A DNA stretch of 64,000 nucleotides. It comes from Clostridia bacterium (GTDB lineage: Bacteria; Bacillota; Clostridia; Oscillospirales; CAG-272). Made by a program: the position numbers and the translations under genes. Under the pieces are notes generated by a model. That model made no database searches. It was not told where the DNA came from and worked only from the letters and a program-made list of their open reading frames with translations. This document shows, in pieces, positions 26,101 to 33,933 of the stretch. The stretch's first letter is position 1. The number at the start of each line of letters is the position of its first letter. The stretch is taken from assembly GCA_017472695.1 (NCBI GenBank), contig JAFUOQ010000003.1, positions 45,364 through 109,363 of the forward strand. The letters run 5' to 3'.

Positions 26101-27689
26101 TTCATTTTAATATCACCTGATACGTTGTTGAATATGATAATACCTGCTGCTCCCTTTCTTGCGGCAACGTTTGCCTTCTCCTCGAAGGTGTTAGAGCCAC
26201 GCTCTACAAGAACGATTTTGCCCTTAACATCCATTCCTGTGTAGTCCGCATTACGACCTGCACCTGGAACTAGAACGTATTCGTATTCCTTTTCGTCCTC
26301 GCTATCGCTTAAAAGGTCCTCAACAAAGTTTCTTTCCTTTGCTGCACTATTGGTTGACTCTACAAAGTAAATGATTTGACCATTGTAAAGTATATATGGA
26401 GTTTTAACACCATTGATTGACGCAACGGACATAGCTCCCTCATATGTAGAAGGTGAGCCTACTGTTGCGGTATCTGGGTTTGATGTAAGACCTAGGTTAC
26501 CATTCTTTTCAGAGCCATACGAGGATGTAAAGCTGTTTGAAGCGGCAACAACCAAGCTAATGCCTTGGTTACGAATCTTATCATAAACACCTGTCATAGC
26601 CTCCTTGTCTGACTCACGGCTGAAGCCACAAGCAGTACCGAGTGACATATTGATTACGTCAACGTCAAGAATAACACAGTCCTCAAGCGCGTCAAGAATC
26701 CAGGATGCCTTTGCAGAATCCTGTATGTCAGAGAATATTTTCATTGAAACAAGCTGTGCGTTTGGCGCAACACCTGTAATTGTATCGTCCTTACCTACAA
26801 TTACACCTGATACGTGAGTACCATGGTTATTATGTAATGAATAAACGTCTGCGTCCTGGTCTGCATAGTCGAACGAGAATGGAACCTTGTCGTTCAAATA
26901 TACATCATCAACAGACAATCCGTTTAAAAGAGCTGCTGCCTTTGTCTTATTGAGCTTTAAGGCAACCATATCTCTTGTTAAGCCAAGTCTATTTCTATCG
27001 GCAGTGAAATTATCAATAGAAAATGCAGAATGAGTGTAGTCAAGACCAGTGTCTAGAACTGCAACTGTCATTCCTGTTCCGTCATATTTATAGCTTGAGC
27101 TATCAAAGATACCTGTCTCGTATACGTTAACGCTGTTTTCAACGAGTCGTGTTTCGCTTACGTTATAAACCTCACTAACTATTGCGGTAGCCTTACCCTC
27201 AAAGCTTTGGCATGCAAGCTCAAAGTCCTTTGCCTTAAGTATGATTTCAAAGCCACTAAGGAGCACGGAATAATCTACTCCAGCCTGAAAATCAACATTA
27301 TTTTCTTTGAGAAGCTCGATGATTGTCGCCTTTTCACAAGCGATATCCTCCTCGATTTCCTTTGCCTCATCAGTCAATACATACTCTGCAAAGGAGATGT
27401 CCCTATCCTTTTGATTGTATGCATCAAGAAGAGGTGAGTTGTCAAGAGTAACGATAACTGATATTTCATCATTATCCTTAACAGTAGATGGTAGTTGTTG
27501 AACAACTCCTCCATCGTAATATTGGCTAGCGTCTATGCTCACGTTGTTTGACACGTCCTTGATGTAAGACGAATTATAAACTGACTCGTCTTGACCAAAA
27601 ACAGGAAGTGCAAGTGAGAAAATAGTTGCACATAGCAATATCAGCGATAGCATAATTGTCGTTGTTCTTGTCAGTACTTTTCTGTTCAT
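20172..27689 (-). CDS. Giant cell-surface subtilisin-like protease with PA, Ig-like and BspA leucine-rich repeats
   Basis: A 2505-residue exported S8 peptidase. It begins with a signal peptide (cleavage near residue 33) and a propeptide. The catalytic triad is D213 (AVLDTGLD), H292 (NNHGTHVSG) and S610 (GTSMACPN). A PA domain is inserted in the catalytic domain, about residues 430-530. Fn3-like and two Big-2-like domains follow, to about 1350. Roughly 30 LRR_5 (BspA-type) repeats occupy about 1360-2190. A C-terminal membrane helix near 2400 and a Lys/Glu-rich coiled tail anchor it. This resembles lactocepin-like proteases fused to a binding surface. Upstream position in the opp operon suggests it produces peptides for import. 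The catalytic residues look intact. Confidence 0.9.
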   Translation of the reverse strand: MNRKVLTRTTTIMLSLILLCATIFSLALPVFGQDESVYNSSYIKDVSNNVSIDASQYYDGGVVQQLPSTVKDNDEISVIVTLDNSPLLDAYNQKDRDISFAEYVLTDEAKEIEEDIACEKATIIELLKENNVDFQAGVDYSVLLSGFEIILKAKDFELACQSFEGKATAIVSEVYNVSETRLVENSVNVYETGIFDSSSYKYDGTGMTVAVLDTGLDYTHSAFSIDNFTADRNRLGLTRDMVALKLNKTKAAALLNGLSVDDVYLNDKVPFSFDYADQDADVYSLHNNHGTHVSGVIVGKDDTITGVAPNAQLVSMKIFSDIQDSAKASWILDALEDCVILDVDVINMSLGTACGFSRESDKEAMTGVYDKIRNQGISLVVAASNSFTSSYGSEKNGNLGLTSNPDTATVGSPSTYEGAMSVASINGVKTPYILYNGQIIYFVESTNSAAKERNFVEDLLSDSEDEKEYEYVLVPGAGRNADYTGMDVKGKIVLVERGSNTFEEKANVAARKGAAGIIIFNNVSGDIKMNVGTSSLAVCSISQKDGEVLAAAGSGTITVSRSQASGPFMSDFSSWGPSPSLGIKPEITAHGGNILSSITGGGYDRLSGTSMACPNLAGVTILLRQYVTENYDKIIGDGETNEYKRDVNINATVNRLMMSTADIIYNKNGLPYAVRKQGAGLANLTSATVTKAYILTHDRLTGEAMDKTKIELGDDPEKTGVYTLNFSVVNFGTTYYSYDISAYVMTEGVSDVKTHQGETTVTEEGYLLEGAGVDIKVKNGTLVGNNVTVPAGGISNVTVTITLTEENKKYIDESFENGMYVEGFVTLTPTWGTDISLNVPYLAFYGDWTQAPLFDLDYFETNADELNDNIPTLDKTLPDAYATRPIGGIEEDYVSYLGSYYFLQNPNNKVISASRDYIAISNTEGTIHSIRFIWAGMLRNASKIEVTITDDQTGEVVFETVEKDVRKSYGDGGSYLYPANVDVEFDAKEHNLKNNTKYTVKVVGYLDYENDGLETNQNNTFEFPFTTDFEAPAITGCEFYTEYDKDLEKNRLYARMAIYDNHYSMAAQIGYVDKEYNFVPFSSYMTPIYSEYNGISYVEVELTDYIFDIKNDAVNLNSIVVACYDYALNDATYEIGLPDEFEDFFFETEEVVLSPNELYNLTPDIYPETEWTELLKYHSTNENVAIVVNNKVIALNPGVTRIFATDPVDHTTTSFKLTVLSEDDEGYVEYDKPVADEFTLIGYDTIKAYYIVDSNEREIGVTGDVTIFPSKNYSITLYPSESVKLKYKLDAYFPDITSVIFESNDDSIVTISEDGTIVAVDEGYSSVSVKVLLNGKSTYYSQTVSIEVKDPYVTTAPTLTHYYGNGGVVEIPESLLLTEIGQFAFSNFDYVPKESWELDPDDPSTSKMWYIGENTITKVIIPEGVKKINPYAFANLTALEEVVLPSTMEAIEYGAFLGCVNLKKVEGLEYVQLINKDAFAYCNLEGTISLDNACAIGDYAFAENGTREDSNEDGIIDMYDRIVSYNLVGAILPEKLQSIGGYAFYHNESLTDITVNAEKVKYGPYVFAYCTSLKEIKMNANVIPEGAFLGCTSLENVVIGKDVSTIGEFAFTRTNISSFNLVEENNSFIVSENGDYVLSADGTTLLFVSPTLEGEFSLDNANVTRIGKGAFAYNSKLTSINIPSVTAVGANAFAYCTKLENITLGELTEIGDYAYFRTGITQLPSFNNIKELGAYAFAYTRITSVDIPENMVVGEGAFSECKEIKSVTIGDNAVLGLGAFMLARDNNYNTEELKRDPNYSQKVYYYELTSKLKSLTIGKNVVIGDSAFMGASKLESVTLGDGATLGAQAFYNTPCLKSIDLSKVKSIGDRAFSGDILYTYSDQGAQSVALDANGYYIYHYYSAPLTEINLSSLTFIGEDAFSNCHELTTVTLGKKLTEISANAFMNCTALTSINLENVKVIGLQAFAEAPLVLINLSSCEVVGNYAFVNCKELTTVVFGTNGAAVNEGAFAYAESLTNIENLDKVKSISAYAFAYTALTSADLSSCVSIGDWAFLKESLTDFEVTLGDALQELGDNPFAMCKLAPFSQKVEKEFNGKVYVDYNYSFDISENVIVIDGSLYQRVPLGLELITFAGTEVQNVKIADETVRISAMAFAGSDVVRVTLSEVLNSIGHKAFYDCDKLVTVIFRSYEAPVLEEEFDSAYYDSFENLPATGDYEFTDYNGNILVFEGLGIVPYYMWNVSDGKYSNAYYGASFVNQIGHGNPELVMVRPTNGLYYETFIYSQYFTTVVDGIVAKQDATLEAIEAISKLPAKLTLEDEEAVIHARKLYDIAAAINDQKALITNYSTLVSAESTILALKSLQDDDTTDGEAPDGTAPEDGTDNETNEEEKNEDSNSGLAVIIVVVSCVGAVLLVALVIAIALIVASIKTQASISVIIATFIMKRMQKRLLKKLAKQAKKMEKEQQKAIKKAEKAEKKSSKKSKKALKEDVVVEEAVTTSETNENE

Positions 27690-27751
27690 TGATTTTTTGC
27701 CTTTCTTTTATTTTGCGTGTGATATATATAATATTGTTAACATACGGTAGT

Positions 27752-27780
27752 ATTTTATCATAGTAGATATCAAATTTCAA
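27752..27780 (-). promoter_or_regulatory. Promoter of the protease-opp operon
   Basis: On the minus strand TTGAAA (27775-27780) and TAAAAT (27752-27757) have a 17-base spacer, about 60 bases ahead of the protease start. The rest of 27690-28199 is very AT rich, with no gene visible. Confidence 0.7.
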
Positions 27781-28199
27781 GTGCAAAATTAGAATTGGAG
27801 TCTTTATTAACTAATTTTAAATGAATAAAAAATGAATATTTCTTTATTGTGATAAAACAAAAAAGTGTTAAAACGCTAAACAATATAAGGTGTTTGAAGG
27901 ATTTCTACAAATTGCATTTTTTATTTATTAATTTTATAAAATCATTTTAATCTTAAAAAAATTTACAATTTCTTAAATTTTTGCCCTCTTTTTTGGAACA
28001 CGCTCTAACTTCGCAGCTAAAAAGTGCCACCCAGTGTGTAATTTTTATTTTTTAACCAAGGGGAGTGTCTATTTTTAGAACTTCATTTTTTATATTTTTT
28101 AAAGCTTGCTTAAAATTCACTCCTTGCACTGTTTTTCAAGCAAGCAATGCAAATTTTTTTGGCAATCTTTTACATAAGATGTAAAAACCGCTATATCCC

Positions 28200-28228
28200 T
28201 TGACAAGATAATATTTTTATGCTAAAAT
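28200..28228 (+). promoter_or_regulatory. Promoter of the CXXC / Fe-S-thioredoxin operon
   Basis: TTGACA (28200-28205), 17 bases, TAAAAT (28223-28228). A short leader leads to AAGGTG six bases before the ATG at 28267. Confidence 0.8.
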
Positions 28229-28266
28229 TACGGGTAAGTAATATTATATAGGACAAGGTGATTCAA

Positions 28267-29118
28267 ATGACTGAAAAACAAACAAGGCTAGTTCACTTGA
28301 TATATGGAATTGCTCTTTCCTTGCTCCTTGTAGCACTTGGCGTTTGCTTTGCATTATCCTGCTTGGATATCTATCAAAGCGGTGAAGCATCTCCATTCAC
28401 TCCCGAGGCTATCAAGTCGCATTTTATGAGCATTTTAGTTCCTACAATTTTGTGCATTGTTGCAATCATTGGCGGTGCATGCCTACACATCTTTATGCCA
28501 GCAGAGGACAAAAAGATTCGATCCTCGGTTTCTGACAAGGTTGTTATTAGAAACCTATCCAAAAGAATAGATTTTAAGGAAGCACCTACCGCTTTAGTTA
28601 AGGTGGTCAAGAGCCAGCGTGGATTTAGACTCGCCTTTTTGATTATCACAATTTTCAATGCTATTGTAAATGCAGTTAGTGCTGCGCTTCATTTAGTATC
28701 CGCTATGGGTGATTATTATGCCCCTGATGTAAAGGTTCTTGAGTTGCCATTTGAAACAATTTTGCCAATTATTTTGACAACTCTTTCATACTCAATTATT
28801 CCTATTTTCGTTATTGCAGTTTACCTTGTTTTTGCAAGCTTCACTTATGAAAAGGAATTAGAGGCTGTGCGTGGAATTGTCGAGCATAACGCAAAAAAAG
28901 GCAACCCAGTGTCTAAAAAAGAGTCACATAATGAAAAGGCTTGTTTTTTAAAAAAGCATAGCAAGAAATTAAAAATTGCATTACAATGCATTATTTTGGT
29001 TTTATCTATTACACTCATTGCTCTTGGCGCATTGAATGTTAGCGGAAATATGAATGAATTTGATTTTGTATCTTCTCTTGCAAACAGAATTTGCACAGGC
29101 TGTATCGGTTTAGGTTAA
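28267..29118 (+). CDS. Multi-spanning membrane protein with C-terminal CXXC tail (CD1871A-like end)
   Basis: A 283-residue membrane protein with about five or six hydrophobic helices. The extreme C-terminus, NRICTGCIGLG (C276 and C279), matches the ending of short CD1871A-family CXXC proteins, which normally have fewer than 60 residues and lie beside Fe-S and thioredoxin genes. Here this tail is carried on a much longer membrane protein. The ATG at 28267 is favoured by AAGGTG; an in-frame GTG at 28258 overlaps that site. It is separated by 10 bases from the Fe-S/thioredoxin gene. A thiol redox role at the membrane is inferred from tail and neighbour. Confidence 0.7.
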   Translation: MTEKQTRLVHLIYGIALSLLLVALGVCFALSCLDIYQSGEASPFTPEAIKSHFMSILVPTILCIVAIIGGACLHIFMPAEDKKIRSSVSDKVVIRNLSKRIDFKEAPTALVKVVKSQRGFRLAFLIITIFNAIVNAVSAALHLVSAMGDYYAPDVKVLELPFETILPIILTTLSYSIIPIFVIAVYLVFASFTYEKELEAVRGIVEHNAKKGNPVSKKESHNEKACFLKKHSKKLKIALQCIILVLSITLIALGALNVSGNMNEFDFVSSLANRICTGCIGLG

Positions 29119-29128
29119 GGAGGTTTAA

Positions 29129-31093
29129 ATGAAGGACACAAGAAAAAGAGTCATTTTAAATCTCGTTCCATCTGACAATGAAGGCGTATATGTACATCAC
29201 ACAAAGCCTCTTTATAGCGATGACGACTTGGTAAATGTCAACATCACGGACTTCATTGAGGATGATGATTTAAGATTTAGAGATTATAACGATAGCTTTA
29301 CAACAGAATTTAGAATTCCTGATGCACCACCAAAAATAGAGGACGAGGAAGCATCAGAATATGTAAAGGATGTTTCTATCGCTCACGACACTATGGTTGT
29401 AAACCTGGAAGAAGAGGAAAAGCCTACCTACAAGAACAAGCTTCTTGGTGCTCTTAAAAAGCTTATACCCTCCAAGAGAAGGCTTATTCAGCTTTATGCT
29501 GCTCTTCTCTTCAACGCCAACATCAAGGGCTACATTCAAGGAAATATGTATCAAGGAAACGACAAATTCATTTGCTCTCCTGGCATAAACTGTTACTCAT
29601 GCCCTGGTGCTATCGGCTCATGTCCGCTCGGTGCTTTGCAAAACAGCATTGGCGACCACAAATATTCCTTCTATGCTTTGGGAATTATTTTCCTTTACGC
29701 ACTTATGTTTGGTCGTTTTATTTGCGGTTGGCTCTGCCCATTCGGACTTGTTCAAGATTTGTTACATAAAATAAAGACACCCAAATTAAAAAAGAGCCCC
29801 GTTACTCGCGCTCTTTCTTATTTGAAATATGTAATTTTAGTCCTGTTCGTCTTTGTTTTCGCCCCGATTGGCGTTTACCCCGCTTTCTGTAAATTTATAT
29901 GTCCTGCAGGTATTTTAGAGGCGGCATTCGGTATTTTACCACAGGATACAGAGCTATTAACACAGCTCGGTCCTTTATTCACTTGGAAATTCACTTTATT
30001 TATTTGCTTTGTTGTTATTTGTATATTTGTATACAGAGCATTTTGTCGTTTTATTTGCCCAATGGGTGCCATTTACGGTATTTTTAATAAAATTTCATTC
30101 TTTGGAATTAAGCTTGAAAAGTCAAAGTGCACCAGCTGTGGACGTTGTATCACAAAATGTAAAATGGATATTAGACACGTTGGTGACCACGAATGTATCA
30201 GCTGCGGTGATTGTATAGACGTATGTCCTACCAAAGCAATCTCATTCAAGGGTCCAAAGATTTTTCTCGCTCCTAACGAAATCAACATTCCAGAGCATGC
30301 ATCATATGAAGAACTTGAGGCTCTCGAGCAAAAGCAACAGGAAATAAACACAAAAACAAAGAAAAGAAATAACACAATAAAAACCATTATTGGCATTATC
30401 ATGGCTGTAGTACTAGCCGGAGCTCTTATTTACTATAATGTTATAAGGAACGATGAGCTTTGGAATTGGGTAGACAGCTTGCAAGCAGTTGACACTGACA
30501 CAAATACAGATACCGATTCAAGCGCTGATACCGAAACAGACACAAGCACAGACTCCGGCTCTACCGATACAGAATCAGACACAGAAACCGGCACGGAAAC
30601 CGAAGCTATTCAAAAGCCACCTATTGGAAACAAGGTGGGTAACACCTGTCCCGGCAGTGAGCTACAGGTATTTGACGAGCACGGCATCTCTGCCCAAACA
30701 TTTGACCCTACAAAGACTGGCAAGGTTACTGTTATCAACTTCTGGTACACGACCTGCGCCTCCTGTATTGCAGAGCTACCATATTTTGACGAGCTAGCAA
30801 CCCAATACAAGGATTCAGTTGTAGTTGTTGCAGTCCACTCTACAGACCCAAGCTTTGCATCTGCTTTTGATTTTGTAAAGGCAAATTATCCAGAAACAGA
30901 AATGGTATTCGTTAAGGACACCGCCCTAGGAACTGGAAACGATGCATACTACATGGATCTTGGTGGTAGTAAGTATAACACATATCCAATGACTGTAATC
31001 ATTGATGAAGATGGTGTTATTACCTTCACAAAGCGTATAGCTATCGAAAAAGATGTTCTCTTTGACGAGGTTGAAAAGGCTTTAGGCAAGTAA
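29129..31093 (+). CDS. Membrane 4Fe-4S protein (NapH-like) fused to an extracytoplasmic TlpA-type thioredoxin domain
   Basis: A 654-residue fusion. After a cytoplasmic N-terminus (about 130 residues), a polytopic NapH/CcoG-like part carries repeated cysteine motifs (CGWLCPFGL, CKFICPAG, CRFICPMG). Two 4Fe-4S ferredoxin motifs follow (CTSCGRCITKC from C334, then CISCGDCIDVCP). A last membrane helix (about 410-432) leads to a Thr/Asp/Glu/Ser-rich linker (455-494) and a thioredoxin fold with active site C543-A-S-C546 (WYTTCASC). The arrangement suggests electrons pass from cytoplasmic Fe-S donors through the membrane to an external thioredoxin. The reading of topology is inference; the domains are clear. 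Confidence 0.88.
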   Translation: MKDTRKRVILNLVPSDNEGVYVHHTKPLYSDDDLVNVNITDFIEDDDLRFRDYNDSFTTEFRIPDAPPKIEDEEASEYVKDVSIAHDTMVVNLEEEEKPTYKNKLLGALKKLIPSKRRLIQLYAALLFNANIKGYIQGNMYQGNDKFICSPGINCYSCPGAIGSCPLGALQNSIGDHKYSFYALGIIFLYALMFGRFICGWLCPFGLVQDLLHKIKTPKLKKSPVTRALSYLKYVILVLFVFVFAPIGVYPAFCKFICPAGILEAAFGILPQDTELLTQLGPLFTWKFTLFICFVVICIFVYRAFCRFICPMGAIYGIFNKISFFGIKLEKSKCTSCGRCITKCKMDIRHVGDHECISCGDCIDVCPTKAISFKGPKIFLAPNEINIPEHASYEELEALEQKQQEINTKTKKRNNTIKTIIGIIMAVVLAGALIYYNVIRNDELWNWVDSLQAVDTDTNTDTDSSADTETDTSTDSGSTDTESDTETGTETEAIQKPPIGNKVGNTCPGSELQVFDEHGISAQTFDPTKTGKVTVINFWYTTCASCIAELPYFDELATQYKDSVVVVAVHSTDPSFASAFDFVKANYPETEMVFVKDTALGTGNDAYYMDLGGSKYNTYPMTVIIDEDGVITFTKRIAIEKDVLFDEVEKALGK

Positions 31094-31097
31094 ATAA

Positions 31098-31130
31098 CAA
31101 AACGCGGGACTTTCGTTCCGCGTTTTTTGT
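31098..31130 (+). terminator. Intrinsic terminator after the Fe-S/thioredoxin gene
   Basis: AAAACGCGG pairs with CCGCGTTTT, followed by TT; the loop is itself partly paired. Confidence 0.85.
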
Positions 31131-31294
31131 GTAAACGAAAAGGACAATAAATGGTGCGTAAAGGACAGTTTTTAAAAATCATAGAATACGTAACCTACCG
31201 ACAGAAAAAGGACAGAAAATTTTTACGTTCTCCGTCATCTTTTTGTTTGATAATAGTGACTAAAAGTTATTTGCTTGCTTTTCGGACGGTAAAA

Positions 31295-31414
31295 AAGCCT
31301 TCTCCTGTGGGAGAAGGTGGCAGCCGCAGGCTGACGGATGAGGAGTTAGTTTGTCGTTTGATGACACCTCATCCACCGCTATCGCGGTCCCCCTTCCCCC
31401 ACTGGGGAAGGCTT
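31295..31414. repeat. MITE-like intergenic inverted repeat, copy 1
   Basis: About 120 bases bounded by AAGCCTTC and GAAGGCTT. Internal palindromes include CCTTCTCC/GGAGAAGG, GCAGCCGCAGGCTG, and GATGAGG against CCTCATC. It codes for nothing plausible. Partial relatives sharing CACCTCATCC and the GGGGAAGGCTT end occur at 59749-59816 and 63116-63275, so this is a dispersed, non-autonomous repeat family. Confidence 0.75.
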
Positions 31415-31489
31415 GATTCATACAAACCCATTTGTTTGCAAACAGACAAAAATTTGGTTGTAGTCTTTAATTAAGACTTGACAAGCACT

Positions 31490-31640
31490 GCATTTGCGGG
31501 CACAAATGCAAAAATACGGCATACCTCTTTCGAGATATACCGTATTCTTGCAGAACTATCCTTTAGAGCAACGCTCTAAATCTCGTCCTTTTTGATTTTG
31601 AAATGAAACTGCTTTACGGTTGATACACCAAGGCAGCCTT
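31490..31640. other. Structured intergenic segment of unknown function
   Basis: Between the MITE-like repeat and the lipoprotein stop there is a run of hairpins: GCATTTGcgggCACAAATGC near 31490, AATACGG...CCGTATT (31512-31546), and TTTAGAGC AAC GCTCTAAA (31562-31580). A GGCAGCCTTTTTA end lies just past the lipoprotein stop on its downstream side. It could include the terminator of the minus-strand lipoprotein, a relic of a mobile element, or a small RNA. I see no gene in it. Confidence 0.4.
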
Positions 31641-31645
31641 TTTAT

Positions 31646-33856
31646 TTATTCTTCAACCTCTGGGGCTTTAATTGTTATATTCACCTCTCCGCTAGCGGTG
31701 GAGTCTGCCATTGAAACAAGCAAAAGAACTCTCGAATTTGTGTTTGAGCTTTGGTTTTCATTAGATGTAACAAGTACATATGATAAAACCTCGCCTGTCA
31801 AAATTTCCTTCGTTTCACCATTCACGATAATTTCAAGCTTTGCATCCTTATTGTCAATAGAGATTGTTGCACCGTTGATATCAAACATTGTGTAATATAC
31901 GCTTTTTCCAGCCTCTATTATAACATTTGTTATACTGCTTGTATTTTCATCGCCATTTACAAGGAATGGATATTCTTGGCTTCCATCTCTTTCATGGTTG
32001 ATGTGAACAATAAGCTCCGTTTCATCGCCAAATGGAATGTATTCGTTTTGTGTTTCATAGCCGTCTGGGCAAATTGCCTTTATATAGTAGTCGGCACATT
32101 CTGTAATAGAAGAAAATGTGTATTGTCCGTTTGCATCGCAGGTTACTGCTGTATCCTCATTGCAAGGAATGTAGCTTCCGTTTTCTAGTATATAAAGCTT
32201 AATTTCAGCATTCGCTAAAGGCTCATTTTCAAGAAGAACCTTTACATTGTAATCCGCACTTGTTTGTGCAAAGGTCAAGGCTGCACTGATAGTAATAGCT
32301 GGTTGCTCGGTAACATTGCCATTTACCTTTTGAGATGCAAAGCAAACAACTACTGTATCGCCAGTTTTAACTGATTTTTTGTTTGGATTGCCATTAATTG
32401 TGATATAAGCATATTCTGTTTCGCTTGTTACTCTTACTGTGCCATCCTTATCAGCTACAAATGTGTAGTAAACTGCACCATTTTCTGCAACCTTAACATC
32501 AAGGATAAGACTCTCACCAATTTCATTTACATTAATTTCATAAGGTGTTTTTCTTGAGCCTGGGAGATAAACCTTACCTGTGATATGGTCCTCACCATCG
32601 GTAGCTGTAGTTGTAAGCTTTACTGTTGCTCCACTCTTTAATGTTACCTTAAGCTTTCCATCAACAGGCTTCTTTGTAGAGCCGTTATACACGATATTTG
32701 CGGTGGTTGAGTCAATTTCAACAACCTTGTCCTGTGAATCCGGAATAAAGAACCAAACAAAGCCACCGTTTAAAAGTGTAACATCAATTGTATCAGTTAA
32801 GAAAATTGGGCATTCTTTTGTTGTTCCTGCTATGTTGCTTGTAGCTGTGATTTCACCAGTTGTTTTTCCATCCCTTGTGAACTCAACATAGTTGGCATAG
32901 TAGCCACCCTCTACAGTTGCGACAGCAAAATAGTTACCATTAGGAACTGCAAATTTAGCCACGCCATCGGCTGTTGTTGTTTGCTCGTCCAAGAGGTCAA
33001 GCTCTTTACTATAAAGTGACACCTTCGCGCCCTCTAGTGCACCATTGGAATCCTTTACATTTAATGTATAGTCAATTTCTGTTTCCAGAACCGTGAATTG
33101 AACAGTCTTTTTCTTTGAGTCCTTGAAGTCGAAATACTCCTCGCCCTCAAGAGTTATAAGCTTATATGCGCCATTATTCTCACTATGCTTTGCCCTTGCA
33201 TAGTATGTTCCAGGCTCAACAACAAACTCTGCTTTTCCGTCACTTTTGGTAATTACGCTCTCTACAACCTCTAGCTTGTCATTGAGAAGCTCAACCAAAA
33301 TGCCAGAAAGCTTTACACCATGAAGGTCAGAAACATTTACTATATATGTTTCATTTTGCTTAATTGTAACTGTTACTTTTGTTTTTCCTTCTGGGAATGG
33401 GATTTCCTTTTCCTCTGGCATCACATATCCATCAGGAACACTATTCAATTGAACCTTAAATTGTGTAATTTCCTCATATTCGTATTTTACAACGCCTTCT
33501 GCGTCAGAAAACTTGGAAGGCAAGCAGAAGCCCTCCTTGCTACAAATTTGAAGGTTTACGCCCTCTACAGGCTCACCAAACTGGTTTTCTACATAAACTG
33601 TGTAAACAACCTCAACATGCTCTTGCTCTGTTTCTGTTTCGGTTTCAGTTTCTGTTTCAGTTTGGGTCTCTGTGTCGGTTTCTGTATCTGTTTCGGTTTC
33701 TGTTTCAGTATTTGTCTCGGTTTCTGTTTCAGCTTCGGTCTCTGTTTCAGTATTGGTATTTGTGTCGCCAGAGCCACCGCATGAAGCAAATACAAGAGTC
33801 ACACCAACAAGTGTCATTACAAGCAAAATCGCTAGTAATTTCTTAAATTTACTCAT
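31646..33856 (-). CDS. Surface lipoprotein A with Thr/Glu linker, Cna-B-like and PPC-like domains
   Basis: A 736-residue lipoprotein with the lipobox at C26 (VFASC). Residues about 30-80 are an almost pure Thr/Glu/Asp/Asn linker, which probably spans the cell wall. At least four Cna-B/transthyretin-like domains follow (for example VYVENQFGEPVEGVNLQI and LNVKDSNGALEGAKVSLY). Modules resembling bacterial pre-peptidase C-terminal beta-sandwiches are also present (VYYTFVADKDGTVRVTSE, and again VYYTMFDINGA). Several cysteines occur in the domains. It has its own promoter. It shares design with lipoproteins B and C. Function is unknown; surface binding or matrix building is plausible. Confidence 0.75.
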   Translation of the reverse strand: MSKFKKLLAILLVMTLVGVTLVFASCGGSGDTNTNTETETEAETETETNTETETETDTETDTETQTETETETETETEQEHVEVVYTVYVENQFGEPVEGVNLQICSKEGFCLPSKFSDAEGVVKYEYEEITQFKVQLNSVPDGYVMPEEKEIPFPEGKTKVTVTIKQNETYIVNVSDLHGVKLSGILVELLNDKLEVVESVITKSDGKAEFVVEPGTYYARAKHSENNGAYKLITLEGEEYFDFKDSKKKTVQFTVLETEIDYTLNVKDSNGALEGAKVSLYSKELDLLDEQTTTADGVAKFAVPNGNYFAVATVEGGYYANYVEFTRDGKTTGEITATSNIAGTTKECPIFLTDTIDVTLLNGGFVWFFIPDSQDKVVEIDSTTANIVYNGSTKKPVDGKLKVTLKSGATVKLTTTATDGEDHITGKVYLPGSRKTPYEINVNEIGESLILDVKVAENGAVYYTFVADKDGTVRVTSETEYAYITINGNPNKKSVKTGDTVVVCFASQKVNGNVTEQPAITISAALTFAQTSADYNVKVLLENEPLANAEIKLYILENGSYIPCNEDTAVTCDANGQYTFSSITECADYYIKAICPDGYETQNEYIPFGDETELIVHINHERDGSQEYPFLVNGDENTSSITNVIIEAGKSVYYTMFDINGATISIDNKDAKLEIIVNGETKEILTGEVLSYVLVTSNENQSSNTNSRVLLLVSMADSTASGEVNITIKAPEVEE

Positions 33857-33896
33857 TTTTTCCTCCGTAATTTATATTTTAATATTTGTCGAAAAC

Positions 33897-33925
33897 ATTA
33901 TATCATTTAAAATGTGTTTTTGCAA
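33897..33925 (-). promoter_or_regulatory. Promoter of lipoprotein A
   Basis: TTGCAA (33920-33925) and TATAAT (33897-33902) on the minus strand, 17-base spacer, placed in the 77-base gap between lipoproteins B and A. The start is preceded by CGGAGGA. Confidence 0.8.
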
Positions 33926-33933
33926 CACTTTTC

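Noticed and set aside
31151-31474. Plus-strand frame across the MITE-like repeat
   Set aside because: It only reads through the palindromic repeat and has no ribosome site or protein similarity.
33589-33795. Frames full of Lys/Gln or Val/Ser repeats opposite the lipoprotein linkers
   Set aside because: They arise from the repetitive Thr/Glu/Asp codons of the real genes read in other frames.
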